In this document: positions 18,203 to 27,247 of the stretch, piece by piece
How positions within the stretch are numbered: the stretch's first letter is position 1
Layout: each line of letters opens with the position of its first letter
Assembly: GCA_964203275.1 (NCBI GenBank)
Contig: CAXNMF010000001.1
Span: forward strand, 558,001-622,000
From: Ga0077527 sp945862135
GTDB lineage: Bacteria; Pseudomonadota; Gammaproteobacteria; Burkholderiales; SG8-41
Direction: 5' to 3'
DNA length: 64,000 nucleotides
Notes under the pieces: generated by a model
The model's database searches: none
What the model saw: only the letters and a program-made list of their open reading frames with translations
Told to the model about the DNA's origin: nothing
Translations under genes and position numbers: made by a program

Positions 18203-20914
18203 ATGAAAACCCTGCTTCTTGTCGACGGTTCGTCCTACCTTTACCGCGCTTTTCATGCCATACGTGACCTGAGCAACAGCCGGGGCGAGCCGACCAATGC
18301 CATTTACGGCGTGCTCAACATGCTGCGCCGCCTGCACAAGGATTACCCCGCGGAATACAGCGCCTGTGTATTTGATGCCAAAGGTAAAACATTCCGCGAC
18401 GACCTGTACCCGCAGTACAAGGCCAATCGGCCGTCGATGCCGGATGAACTGGCCTCGCAGATCGCCCCGCTGAAAGAGGCGATTGTGGCGATGGGCTGGC
18501 CGCTTATCGAGGTTTCGGGCGTGGAAGCGGATGACGTTATCGGCACGCTGGCGCGCCAGGCCGAGCAGGCCGGCATGCAGGTGGTGATTTCGACGGGCGA
18601 CAAGGACATCACGCAGCTGGTCACGCCGCAGGTCACGCTGGTCAACACCATGTCCAACGAAAAACTGGACATCGCCGGTGTTGAGCAGAAATTCGGCGTA
18701 CTGCCGGAGCGCATCATCGATTACCTGACGCTGATCGGCGATGCCGTGGACAATGTGCCGGGTGTGCCCAAGGTCGGCCCGAAGACCGCGGTGAAATGGC
18801 TGACCCAGTACGGCACGCTCGACAACATCGTCAAAAACGCGCCGGATATCGGCGGCGCGGTCGGTGAGAATCTGCGCCAGTCGCTGGACTGGCTGCCGCA
18901 GGCAAAACAGCTGCTGACGATCAAATGCGATGTTGAACTGCCTTTGCGCATCGAAGAACTCGCGCCGCAACCGCAGGATGTCGCGACGCTGGCGACGCTG
19001 TTCGACCGTTTTGAATTCAAGACCTGGCGGCGTGAACTGGATGGCGGTGGTGCTGAAGCCCCGACGGAAACGACACAAGCTGCAGTTGCGCCGCCGCCGG
19101 CAGCGGTGCCGCGTCATTACGAAACCGTACTGACTGAAGCCGCGCTTGATGAGTGGATCAAACGCATTGAAGCGGCCGTACTGACCGCGGTGGATACTGA
19201 AACCACCAGCCTTGATCCGCTGACCGCAGAGTTGGTGGGTATTTCACTGGCCGTCGAAGCCGGCCATGCGGCCTACATTCCCGTCGGTCATGTCTATGCG
19301 GGTGCGCCGGACCAGTTGCCGCGTTCACGTGTGTTGGAAAAACTGCGGCCGTGGCTGGAGAGTGACAAACACGCCAAACTCGGCCAGCACATCAAGTACG
19401 ACACGCATATCTTTGCCAATTACGGCATTACGCTGCGCGGCATTGCGCACGACACCCTGCTGGAGTCCTATGTTCTGGAAAGCCATCAGCGACATGACAT
19501 GGATTCCATGGCGCAAAGAATTTTATCAATTAAAACAATAAGTTACGATGATGTCACCGGTAAGGGCGCGAAACGTATCGGTTTCGAGCAGGTGGCGATC
19601 GAAGGTGCCAGCGAATACGCCGCAGAAGACGCTGACATCACGCTGCAATTGCATCAGGCGCTGTTTCCGCGCATCGCCGGCGACGAAAAACTGAAACACA
19701 TCTACGCCGACATCGAGATGCCGGTGATGGCCGTGCTCTACACGATGGAACGCAACGGTGTACTGCTTGATCAGAGGCTGCTCGCCGAACTGTCAGCAGA
19801 ATTCGGCGCGAAGATGATTGACATCGAAGCGCGCGCGCACAACGAGGCCGGTCAGCCCTTCAATCTCAGCTCGCCGAAACAGATCCAGGAAGTGTTGTTC
19901 GACAGGAAGGGCCTGAAGCCGGTAAAAAAAACGCCGACCGGCGCGCCGTCCACGGATGAGGAGTCGCTGGCTGAACTGGCGCTGGATCATCCGCTGCCGC
20001 AGCTGATCCTCGACTACCGCGGGCTGGCAAAACTGAAATCGACCTATACCGACAAGCTGCCGGGCATGGTCAACCGCAGCACCGGACGCGTGCATACCAG
20101 TTACGGTCAGGCCACTGCAGTGACCGGACGGCTGGCGAGCAGTGATCCCAATCTGCAGAACATTCCGATCCGCACCGCGGAAGGCCGGCGCATCCGTGAA
20201 GCCTTTATCGCGCCGCCGGGCTCACATATCGTTTCGGCTGACTATTCTCAGATCGAGCTGCGCATCATGGCGCATATCTCGCGTGACGAGAGCCTGTTGC
20301 GTGCGTTTGCCGCCGGCGAGGATATCCATCGCGCAACAGCCGCCGAAATTTTCGGTATTGACGTGAAGGCGGTGGACAACGAACAGCGGCGTTACGCCAA
20401 GGTCATCAACTTCGGCCTGATCTACGGCATGTCGGCCTTCGGTCTGGCGCGCCAGCTCAATCTCGAACGCGCCGCCGCGCAGCAGTACATGGACCGCTAT
20501 TTCCAGCGTTACCCCGGCGTCGCCGAATACATGCGGGTGACACGCGAGCAGGCGCATCAGCAGGGTTATGTCGAGACCGTGTTCGGCCGCCGTTTGTGGC
20601 TGCCCGAAATCCGCAGCAGTAACGGCAACCGCCGCCAGGGTGCGGAACGCGCCGCGATCAACGCGCCGATGCAGGGCACAGCGGCCGACCTGATCAAGAT
20701 GGCGACCATCCAGGTGCAGCAGTGGCTGACCGAACAAAACATGAAGTCGCTGCTGATCATGCAGGTGCATGACGAGTTGGTGCTGGAGGTGCCGGACACC
20801 GAATTGGCCGTGGTCAAGAGCGAGTTGACACGGCTGATGACCGGTGTGGCGCAACTCGCGGTGCCGCTGCTGGTCGAAGTCGGCGTCGGTCCCAACTGGG
20901 ACAAGGCCCATTAA
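18203..20914 (+). CDS. polA: DNA polymerase I
   Basis: The 903-residue enzyme fills gaps and removes RNA primers. It has all three domains. The 5'-3' exonuclease (about 1-290) includes GVEADDVIGTLA and GDAVDNVPGVPKVGPKTA. The 3'-5' proofreading domain (about 310-500) starts VDTETTSLDP with both acidic residues intact and ends EYAAEDADIT. The polymerase domain has motif A DYSQIELRIMAH, motif B RRYAKVINFGLIYGMSAFG and motif C QVHDELVLEV. Length is normal and the frame is intact. DUF2782/thrB lie divergently upstream and a methyltransferase gene begins 21 bases downstream. Confidence 0.97.
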   Translation: MKTLLLVDGSSYLYRAFHAIRDLSNSRGEPTNAIYGVLNMLRRLHKDYPAEYSACVFDAKGKTFRDDLYPQYKANRPSMPDELASQIAPLKEAIVAMGWPLIEVSGVEADDVIGTLARQAEQAGMQVVISTGDKDITQLVTPQVTLVNTMSNEKLDIAGVEQKFGVLPERIIDYLTLIGDAVDNVPGVPKVGPKTAVKWLTQYGTLDNIVKNAPDIGGAVGENLRQSLDWLPQAKQLLTIKCDVELPLRIEELAPQPQDVATLATLFDRFEFKTWRRELDGGGAEAPTETTQAAVAPPPAAVPRHYETVLTEAALDEWIKRIEAAVLTAVDTETTSLDPLTAELVGISLAVEAGHAAYIPVGHVYAGAPDQLPRSRVLEKLRPWLESDKHAKLGQHIKYDTHIFANYGITLRGIAHDTLLESYVLESHQRHDMDSMAQRILSIKTISYDDVTGKGAKRIGFEQVAIEGASEYAAEDADITLQLHQALFPRIAGDEKLKHIYADIEMPVMAVLYTMERNGVLLDQRLLAELSAEFGAKMIDIEARAHNEAGQPFNLSSPKQIQEVLFDRKGLKPVKKTPTGAPSTDEESLAELALDHPLPQLILDYRGLAKLKSTYTDKLPGMVNRSTGRVHTSYGQATAVTGRLASSDPNLQNIPIRTAEGRRIREAFIAPPGSHIVSADYSQIELRIMAHISRDESLLRAFAAGEDIHRATAAEIFGIDVKAVDNEQRRYAKVINFGLIYGMSAFGLARQLNLERAAAQQYMDRYFQRYPGVAEYMRVTREQAHQQGYVETVFGRRLWLPEIRSSNGNRRQGAERAAINAPMQGTAADLIKMATIQVQQWLTEQNMKSLLIMQVHDELVLEVPDTELAVVKSELTRLMTGVAQLAVPLLVEVGVGPNWDKAH

Positions 20915-20935
20915 AGGCGCGCGATTGGCCGTGTG

Positions 20936-21760
20936 ATGGCGACCGTAAACCCCGACCACTGGAATCAGCACGCCCGGCAATGGAGCCTGATTGGTTCGCC
21001 ATTACGTCCGTCCGCAGAAGATATTTCCATGCTCGAGCAGGCGGTGACAGATTGGAGCAGCAGTAACGGGATTGCTGCCCCACGCGCACTGCTCTGCGGT
21101 GTGACCCCGGAAATTGCGCGCATGCGCTGGCCGCATGGAACGCAGTTGACCGCGGTTGACCGGTCGCGTCCGATGATCGCGGGAGTGTGGCCGGCGCCGG
21201 AAGCGCCGGGGGCTGCTGTCTGCGGCAACTGGTTCGCACTGCCACTGCCCGACCATTCCCAGGATCTGCTGATTGGCGACGGTTGTCACTGTCTGCTGGT
21301 CGGGCGCGAACGTTATGCCGCATTTGCCCGCGAATTGCGCCGGGTCGCGGCACCGGAAAGTCTGCTCGCCATCCGTTATTTTCTCCGCCCTGAGCACAAT
21401 GAAACGGTTGCTCAGGTCATCGACGATCTGCAAAAGGGCCGGATCGGGAACTTCCACGCGTTCAAATGGCGGCTGGCCATGGCCATGCACGGTACGATCG
21501 AAGAAGGTGTGCGACTGGGCGACGTCTGGGATGTCTGGCATCAGGCGGTACCCCAGCCTGACGCGCTCGCAGCGCAACTGGGTTGGTCTCCGGCGGTGGT
21601 TAACACCATCCAGAATTACCGCGGCGTCAGTACCTGCTACAGTTTTCCAACGATGGATGAAGCGCGTACGCTCATCGGCGACTTTCGTATTGTTGCGGTT
21701 CAAGTGCCGGGGTATGAACTCGGTGAACGCTGCCCAACGCTGGTCATGCAGCCGACATGA
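20936..21760 (+). CDS. SAM-dependent methyltransferase-like protein
   Basis: The 274-residue protein has a degenerate class I methyltransferase layout: an N-terminal WNQHARQWSLIGSPLRPSAED, a nucleotide-binding strand ALLCGVTPEIARM in place of the usual GxGxG, an acidic strand end LTAVDRSRPMIAG, and a motif-IV-like DLLIGDGCHCLL. The substrate is unknown. Its stop overlaps the start of the ligase-like gene by four bases (ATGA), implying joint function. Start: ATG 20936 (or the adjoining GTG 20933). It follows polA closely but belongs functionally with the next gene. Confidence 0.65.
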   Translation: MATVNPDHWNQHARQWSLIGSPLRPSAEDISMLEQAVTDWSSSNGIAAPRALLCGVTPEIARMRWPHGTQLTAVDRSRPMIAGVWPAPEAPGAAVCGNWFALPLPDHSQDLLIGDGCHCLLVGRERYAAFARELRRVAAPESLLAIRYFLRPEHNETVAQVIDDLQKGRIGNFHAFKWRLAMAMHGTIEEGVRLGDVWDVWHQAVPQPDALAAQLGWSPAVVNTIQNYRGVSTCYSFPTMDEARTLIGDFRIVAVQVPGYELGERCPTLVMQPT

Positions 21761-23133
21761 CGAGCCGGCTGTTACGGTCTGCCGTGCCCGGCGTGGTCTG
21801 GCCGGCCGTGGCGGATGATCGGGGCGCGCAACTTCTCGCCTTGCTTTGGCAGTTCGCACAGGCAGAACGCTGGCCTGCGGAGATCCTGCTGCAGCATCAG
21901 TTGCGTCAACTGGATGCTGTTCTTGATCATGCCTGGCGCACGGTGTCCTGGTATCGCGACCGTCTTGCTGCCGCAGGGTGGCGCCCGGGAAACGCGTTGA
22001 CCCCGGATGCCTTGGGTTCGCTTCCCCTGCTGACTCGCCGCGATATCCAGACGGCTGGTGTCGCAATGCGCAGCACTGCAATACCCCAGCAGTTCGGACC
22101 GGTTCATGAAAATCGCACATCCGGCGCCACCGGAGAACCGGTGCATGTGCTGCGTACGGCACTTGACGCTTTGCTGTGGCAGGCCAATACCTTGCGCGAT
22201 CATGAGTGGCACGGGCGGGACCAGTCGCTCAAATTTGCGGCGATCCGGGCCATCTCGCCCGGGGTGGCTGAGCCGCCGCTCGGTGCCGCGGCTACGGGTT
22301 GGGGGCCGGCATCGGAAGCGGTTCGTGTGACCGGTCCCGCTGTACTGCTGAACCTGAATGCCGACGTCGCAGTTCAGGCGGCGTGGATCGAGCAACATGC
22401 GCCCGGATATCTGTTGACCTACCCGAGCAATCTCACAGCACTGATTGAACATTTTTCGCAAAGCGGCAGGCGTGTTGCCGGTTTGCGCGCGGTGCTCTGT
22501 GTCGGTGAAACCGTGTCACCGGCGTTACGCCTTGAATGTCGTGAGGTGCTCGGTGTGGACATCGAGGATGTCTACAGTTCCCAGGAACTCGGCTATATCG
22601 CCCTGCAGTGCCCCGCCAGCACTCAGTACCATGTGATGGCGGAGACCATGCTGGTCGAAGTGATCGACGAGAACGGCAATCCGTGTAAACCCGGCGAAAC
22701 CGGGCGCCTCGTTGTCAGCAGTCTGCACAATATGGCAATGCCTTTGATTCGCTACGTTGTGGGGGATCTGGCGACGGTGGGAACGCCTTGCGTCTGTGGC
22801 CGTACTCTGCCGACGCTGGCCCGCATCGCGGGCCGCGAACGTAACCTGGTGCGTTTGCCTGACGGCACCAGGCACTGGCCACTGGTCGGATTCCATCGTT
22901 TCCGCGAAATTGCTCCGATACGACAGTACCAGCTGATCCAGCAGACGCTGCAGGCGGTAGAGGTGCGATTGGTCTGTGATCGTCCACTGAATGTCGATGA
23001 AGAAGCGCAGCTTGCTGCGGTGATTCGTGATGCACTGACCTATGCCTTTGATCTGCATTTCAAGTATTTCGATAAGGAGCTGCCGCGGGCGCCGAACGGC
23101 AAGTTTGAGGAATTCGTCTGCATGATCAGCTAG
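21757..23133 (+). CDS. Phenylacetate-CoA-ligase-like / coenzyme F390 synthetase-like adenylating enzyme
   Basis: The 458-residue protein belongs to the PaaK/CapK branch of adenylate-forming enzymes. It shows WYRDRLAAAGW, LPLLTRRDIQ, the nucleotide-binding HENRTSGATGEPV loop, LRAVLCVGETVSP, EDVYSSQELGYIALQCP, and the RYVVGDLATVGTPCVCGRTLPTLARIAGR segment, which in PaaK-like proteins precedes the C-terminal lid ending PRAPNGKFEEF. Such enzymes activate a carboxylate as an acyl-AMP. The acceptor could be CoA, an amine or a carrier protein; no carrier is nearby. It is coupled to the methyltransferase-like gene. Confidence 0.78.
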   Translation: MTSRLLRSAVPGVVWPAVADDRGAQLLALLWQFAQAERWPAEILLQHQLRQLDAVLDHAWRTVSWYRDRLAAAGWRPGNALTPDALGSLPLLTRRDIQTAGVAMRSTAIPQQFGPVHENRTSGATGEPVHVLRTALDALLWQANTLRDHEWHGRDQSLKFAAIRAISPGVAEPPLGAAATGWGPASEAVRVTGPAVLLNLNADVAVQAAWIEQHAPGYLLTYPSNLTALIEHFSQSGRRVAGLRAVLCVGETVSPALRLECREVLGVDIEDVYSSQELGYIALQCPASTQYHVMAETMLVEVIDENGNPCKPGETGRLVVSSLHNMAMPLIRYVVGDLATVGTPCVCGRTLPTLARIAGRERNLVRLPDGTRHWPLVGFHRFREIAPIRQYQLIQQTLQAVEVRLVCDRPLNVDEEAQLAAVIRDALTYAFDLHFKYFDKELPRAPNGKFEEFVCMIS

Positions 23134-23242
23134 TGCTGGTCGGTGGTGGCATGGATGTTGCTAAATTTGCAAGGGCTTACCACAGCCGCTGCAACTGTGA
23201 TGCCATCCGCAATGCGCCACTCTCAGAGGGAGAACACCTGTC

Positions 23243-24241
23243 ATGCCTGTTCCCAGCGACCACGAACTGTCGACCATCTTGGTGCGCGCAGCACTATGTG
23301 CGTGCATGGTGGTATCCACGGCTTATGCCGCAGACCAGCCCTATCCGAACAAACCGATTCGACTGATTGTTCCGTTGGGGCCGGGCAGTTCCGCCGATAT
23401 CATTTCGCGCATCGTCGGCGCAGAACTCACAAAATCGTTCGGTCAGCAGATCGTGGTGGATACACGGCCCGGAGCGGGCGGAACCATAGGTACGACGCAG
23501 GCTGCGCGCGCCGCCCCCGATGGCTACACGCTGCTGCTCGGGACCAACGGTACGCTGGCGATCAATATCGGTTTGTACAAAGATCTCAAATACGATCCGG
23601 TCAAGGATTTTCAGCCCATCGTCAATCTCGGTGCAGTCGTCAATGCGCTCAGTGTCCATCCATCCAACCCGGCGAAGGGCGTGATGGATCTCGTGGCACA
23701 GGCCAAGGCAAAGCCCGGGGTCCTCGGCTACAGCTCTGGCGGTTCGGGCACCTCGCACCATCTTTCGGGTGAGCTGCTGAAAATGATGACCGGTATCGAC
23801 ATTGTGCATGTTCCGTACCGTGGTGCTGCCGAGGCTGCGGGTTCGGTGATCTCCGGTGAAACGGCGATGACATTCCAGAACATCCCGGTGGTGCGCGGAC
23901 ACATCCAGCAGGGCCGCCTGAAAGGTCTGGGAACCACGGGACTCAAACGTTCGGAATTCCTGCCGGATCTGCCGTCTCTGGACGAGCAGGGATTGAAGGG
24001 ATATCAGGTTGACGCGTGGTTCGGCCTTTTTGCGCCGGCCGGGACGCCGGCACAGATCGTGACCCGGCTGAATGCGGAGGTGTTGCGCACTCTGGCGAAT
24101 CCCGCAGTCCGGGCTTCATTGCAAAAAGCCGGATTCCAGCAGGTCGAAGCGCTGCAGCCCGCGGCATTCGGCAAACTGCTGCAGGCGGAAATCGCCCGCT
24201 GGGTGCCGATTGTCAAAGCCGCAGGCGCGCAGGTGAACTGA
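23243..24241 (+). CDS. Bug-family tripartite tricarboxylate transporter substrate-binding protein
   Basis: The 332-residue periplasmic binding protein has a signal sequence ending TAYAAD, then the family blocks YPNKPIRLIVPLGPGSSADIISR, RPGAGGTIGTTQAARAAPDGYTLL, VHVPYRGAAEAAGSV and LKGYQVDAWFGLFAPAGTP. It is a second, unrelated Bug paralogue (compare 3452-4411), again without permease genes. The start ATG 23243 is preceded by GAGGGAG. It lies 109 bases after the ligase-like gene on the same strand and may import the acid that the ligase activates (inference). Confidence 0.92.
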   Translation: MPVPSDHELSTILVRAALCACMVVSTAYAADQPYPNKPIRLIVPLGPGSSADIISRIVGAELTKSFGQQIVVDTRPGAGGTIGTTQAARAAPDGYTLLLGTNGTLAINIGLYKDLKYDPVKDFQPIVNLGAVVNALSVHPSNPAKGVMDLVAQAKAKPGVLGYSSGGSGTSHHLSGELLKMMTGIDIVHVPYRGAAEAAGSVISGETAMTFQNIPVVRGHIQQGRLKGLGTTGLKRSEFLPDLPSLDEQGLKGYQVDAWFGLFAPAGTPAQIVTRLNAEVLRTLANPAVRASLQKAGFQQVEALQPAAFGKLLQAEIARWVPIVKAAGAQVN

Positions 24242-24252
24242 CGCGCCTGCGG
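24219..24252. terminator. Strong hairpin at the convergent Bug/DUF4197 junction
   Basis: An 11-bp perfect stem (CCGCAGGCGCG/CGCGCCTGCGG) with a 12-base loop covers the Bug stop codon and lies just beyond the end of the opposing DUF4197 gene. No T tract follows on either strand, so it may slow or process transcripts from both sides rather than act as a classic terminator. Confidence 0.4.
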
Positions 24253-24268
24253 ATTGATTACCAGAAGC

Positions 24269-24946
24269 TCAGCGCAGCGCGCCGAAGACTTTTTTGACGA
24301 TATCGCTGCTGGCGCCCACCGGATTCTGGCGGAATGCTTTTTCCTGTTCGGCGATCATCAGGTAGAGGCCGTCAAGCGCCTTGCGCGTAACATAGGTTTC
24401 GATCGTGGCGTCATCCTTTTTCACCAGGCCCAATGATGCGCCCTGTCCAGCGAGGCTGTTGTATTGCTGGGCAAGACCGACGCGTTCGGTGGACTTCTTG
24501 ACGATGGGCAGGAAGCGCTGCGTCAGCTGATCCTGGGTTGTGCGGCGAAAATAATCGGTTGCGGCGGTATCACCGCCGGTGAGGATGGCTTTGGCATCCT
24601 GCACCGACATTTTTTTCACGGCGTCCACAAGCAATTGCCGGGCCTCGGGGGCGGCTGCTTCGGCTGCGCGGTTCATGGACAGCACCAGTTCGTCGGCCTG
24701 TTTTTTCATGCCCATCATGCGCAGGCCGCTTTCGATTTTCTGCAGGCTTGGCGGCAGTGGAATCTTGACCTTGGCGTTGCCTAAATAGCCGTTATCCTGC
24801 CCCAGCATTTTTACCGCCACAGCGGAACCATCGGTCAGCGCCTGTTTCAAACCGCTGACGGCATCGGCGTTGCTGATGTCGGCAATGCCGGCTGAAGCTG
24901 GAAGGGCCATGACAAACGACAGCAGAACTCCGAGAATACGCAACAT
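24269..24946 (-). CDS. DUF4197 exported protein
   Basis: The 225-residue protein has a signal peptide (MLRILGVLLSFVMALPASAG) and then a helical domain with DISNADAVSGLKQALTDGSAVAVKMLGQ, YLGNAKVKIPLPPSLQK, TGGDTAATDYFRRTTQDQL and YVTRKALDGLYLMIAEQEKAFRQNP, the conserved blocks of DUF4197. Its biochemical role is not known to me. It is divergent from the TlpA-like gene, with 30 bases between the two starts. Confidence 0.85.
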   Translation of the reverse strand: MLRILGVLLSFVMALPASAGIADISNADAVSGLKQALTDGSAVAVKMLGQDNGYLGNAKVKIPLPPSLQKIESGLRMMGMKKQADELVLSMNRAAEAAAPEARQLLVDAVKKMSVQDAKAILTGGDTAATDYFRRTTQDQLTQRFLPIVKKSTERVGLAQQYNSLAGQGASLGLVKKDDATIETYVTRKALDGLYLMIAEQEKAFRQNPVGASSDIVKKVFGALR

Positions 24947-24976
24947 CTTGAACTCCCTTGCAGGTAAGGTAGCGGC

Positions 24977-25480
24977 ATGACAAAAGCCGGGAATCTGATT
25001 CTAGCCGCGGTTGTTGGCGCTGCGATAGCATTTGCGGCGTTCGCTTTGTGGAACGCCAGGCCCGCCGCACCGCAAGTGACTTTTGTATCCCTTCAGGGAG
25101 AGAAAATCACCACCGCCAGTCTGCGCGGCAAGGTGGTGCTGGTCAATTTCTGGGCCACCGGTTGCGTAACCTGCATCAAGGAAATGCCGGATATCACTGC
25201 GACTTACAAAAAGTATCGCGCGCAAGGTTTCGAAACCATTGCAGTGGCCATGCGGCATGACCCGCCGAACTATGTTCTTAATTTTGTCGATAAGAACAAG
25301 CTGCCGTTCACGGTTGCGCTGGATCCCATGGGGGATCTGGCGAAGGCCTTCGGCGAGGTCAAACTGACGCCGACCACTTTCGTGATCGACAAGCAGGGCA
25401 AAGTGGTGACGCGCATTCTTGGTGAACCGGACTTCGCCAAGCTGCACGCGTTGCTCGAAGAGAAGCTGAAAGAAACCTAG
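24977..25480 (+). CDS. TlpA/ResA-like thioredoxin-fold protein
   Basis: The 167-residue protein has an N-terminal membrane anchor (about 7-25) and a periplasmic AhpC/TSA-type thioredoxin fold. The active site is VNFWATGCVTCIKEMP with Cys63 and Cys66 (CVTC rather than the usual CxPC), and the conserved cis-proline lies in LTPTTFVIDKQGK. It probably reduces disulfides in the envelope, for example in cytochrome c maturation. No such genes are adjacent, so the partner is unknown. Confidence 0.88.
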   Translation: MTKAGNLILAAVVGAAIAFAAFALWNARPAAPQVTFVSLQGEKITTASLRGKVVLVNFWATGCVTCIKEMPDITATYKKYRAQGFETIAVAMRHDPPNYVLNFVDKNKLPFTVALDPMGDLAKAFGEVKLTPTTFVIDKQGKVVTRILGEPDFAKLHALLEEKLKET

Positions 25481-25498
25481 CTGCAAAAGGCATTCAAC

Positions 25499-25578
25499 AA
25501 ACAGGATGGACAGGATTTGCAGGATTAACGGCGAAAATCGTGTTCCGGCTTTATCTTGTATTTCCCGTTCATCCTGTT
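25499..25578. repeat. CAGGAT-type intergenic repeat with inverted end
   Basis: Between the TlpA-like and lipA stops, three CAGGAT copies spaced 9 bases apart (from 25502) are followed 60 bases later by TTCATCCTGTT, the inverse of the first copy. The unit can fold into a long hairpin between convergent genes. Short tandem CAGGAT blocks of this kind are dispersed in some proteobacterial genomes. Confidence 0.5.
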
Positions 25579-25591
25579 AAATGTCTCGCCC

Positions 25592-26530
25592 TTAAACCAC
25601 CCCCGCCTCATGTGCCTGCTGATCGGCGTGGTAAGACGAGCGTACCAGCGGTCCGCTGGCGGCATGATTGAAGCCCATGCGTTCGGCTTCAGCGGCATAC
25701 ATGTCAAATATCTTCGGTTCGACATAACGCAGTACCGGCAGGTGGTGTCCTGACGGTTGCAGGTACTGACCGATGGTCAGCATGTCGACGTCATGCGCGC
25801 GCAGATCACGCATGGTGTCGAGTATTTCATCGTCGGTTTCGCCCAGCCCGACCATCAGGCCCGACTTGGTCGGGACCTGCGGGAAACGGGCTTTGAAATC
25901 CTTCAGCAGCTTGAGTGAATGCGCATAATCCGATCCGGGCCGCGCCTGCTTGTACAGCCGCGGTACGGTTTCGAGGTTATGGTTCATCACGTCGGGTGGG
26001 CACGCCGAAAGGATGTCCAGCGCGATATCGAGGCGACCGCGGAAATCCGGCACCAGGATCTCGATTCGCGTTTGCGGCGACAGTTCGCGTACGGCACGGA
26101 TGCAGTCCTTGAAATGCTGGGCGCCGCCGTCACGCAGGTCATCGCGGTCAACGCTGGTGATGACCACGTATTTGAGTTTCAGCGCGGCGATGGTTTCGGC
26201 GAGGTGGCGCGGTTCGTCCGCGTCCGGCGGCTTCGGCCGGCCGTGGCCTACGTCGCAGAAGGGGCAGCGCCGCGTGCAGAGGTCGCCGAGGATCATGAAC
26301 GTCGCGGTTCCTTTGCCGAAGCATTCGCCGATATTCGGGCAGGTGGCTTCTTCGCAAACAGTGTGCAGCTTCTGCGAACGCAGGATGTCCTTGATTTCCT
26401 GGAAACGCGCGCTGTTGCCGAGGCGCACACGAATCCAGTCAGGTTTCTTCAACGGGGTTGAGGGAACGATCTTGATCGGGATCCGGGCGGTTTTCGCCTG
26501 GCCTTTCTGTTTTTCACCAGAGGTGGTCAT
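25592..26530 (-). CDS. lipA: Lipoyl synthase
   Basis: This 312-residue radical-SAM enzyme inserts two sulfurs into octanoyl groups on lipoyl domains, here including that of LpdA. Both Fe-S sites are visible: CEEATCPNIGEC (auxiliary cluster) and CTRRCPFCDVGHGRP (CxxxCxxC radical-SAM cluster). RSSYHADQ near the C-terminus carries the conserved RSSY serine. The start is ATG 26530, overlapping the lipB stop (ATGA); the longer frame reaching 26701 is antisense-free noise inside lipB. Confidence 0.96.
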   Translation of the reverse strand: MTTSGEKQKGQAKTARIPIKIVPSTPLKKPDWIRVRLGNSARFQEIKDILRSQKLHTVCEEATCPNIGECFGKGTATFMILGDLCTRRCPFCDVGHGRPKPPDADEPRHLAETIAALKLKYVVITSVDRDDLRDGGAQHFKDCIRAVRELSPQTRIEILVPDFRGRLDIALDILSACPPDVMNHNLETVPRLYKQARPGSDYAHSLKLLKDFKARFPQVPTKSGLMVGLGETDDEILDTMRDLRAHDVDMLTIGQYLQPSGHHLPVLRYVEPKIFDMYAAEAERMGFNHAASGPLVRSSYHADQQAHEAGVV

Positions 26531-27156
26531 TGCAGTTTTTCCAGTAGGCAGTGGATCAGCCGTTCGCCAATCTGCGCGCGGCTGTCGGTAATGTCGAGAT
26601 CGGCGGTGCGGATGACTTTCAGTCCCGGATAGCCGCAGGGGTTGATGGCCTGGAACGGCGCAAGGTCGACATCGACGTTCAATGCGAGGCCGTGATAACA
26701 ACAGCCGTTGCGTACGCGCAGTCCGAGCGCGGCGATTTTGGCGTCTCCGACATAAACCCCCGGAGCTTCAGGCCGGCCATGCGCCGTGATGTTGTATCCA
26801 GCGAGCACTTCGATGACGGCCTGTTCCATCAGCCGTACCAGCGGCCGCACCGACAGTCCGCGCCGGCGCAGATCGAGCAGCAGATAGGCAATCAGTTGAC
26901 CCGGGCCGTGATAGGTGATTTGACCGCCGCGGTCGATGCGCTCCACGGGAATGCCGTTATCGAAGCGCGGCCAGTGTTCGGTTTTGGCGGCAATCCCCGC
27001 GGTGTAGACCGGCGGGTGTTCAAGCAGCCACAGTTCGTCGCGGGTGTTGTTGTCGCGGTCCAGTGTGAACTCGCGCATGCGTTCAAGCGTCGGGGCGTAG
27101 GGCACTGTCCCGAGGCGGTGAACAAGCGGCGGTTGCGGAATGACGGCAGCCGGCAT
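26527..27156 (-). CDS. lipB: Octanoyl-[ACP]:protein N-octanoyltransferase
   Basis: The 209-residue transferase moves octanoate from acyl carrier protein to lipoyl-domain lysines, the step before LipA. Signatures are ERIDRGGQITYHGPGQLIAYLLLDL, the catalytic lysine in DAKIAALGLRVRNGCCYHG and the catalytic cysteine in NPCGYPGLKV. I chose ATG 27156 because a -10 box at 27223-27228 would start transcription downstream of the earlier in-frame ATGs. Four-base overlap with lipA. Confidence 0.93.
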   Translation of the reverse strand: MPAAVIPQPPLVHRLGTVPYAPTLERMREFTLDRDNNTRDELWLLEHPPVYTAGIAAKTEHWPRFDNGIPVERIDRGGQITYHGPGQLIAYLLLDLRRRGLSVRPLVRLMEQAVIEVLAGYNITAHGRPEAPGVYVGDAKIAALGLRVRNGCCYHGLALNVDVDLAPFQAINPCGYPGLKVIRTADLDITDSRAQIGERLIHCLLEKLQ

Positions 27157-27222
27157 GGCGGAGAGGTCTGACACGGTGCGGCCGGCAGGTAAGTGCCGGT
27201 AATGGTGGGATAATGGCATGTC

Positions 27223-27228
27223 ATTATA
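27223..27228 (-). promoter_or_regulatory. Candidate -10 box of lipB-lipA
   Basis: A perfect TATAAT on the minus strand, 67 bases upstream of the lipB start, in the only AT-rich patch between lipB and the plus-strand gene at 27248. No convincing -35. Confidence 0.4.
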
Positions 27229-27247
27229 GGACGTTCGGGAGAATGAA

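Noticed and set aside
17723..19117. A 464-codon minus-strand ORF
   Set aside because: Only its last 114 codons (DUF2782) are real; the rest is antisense to polA.
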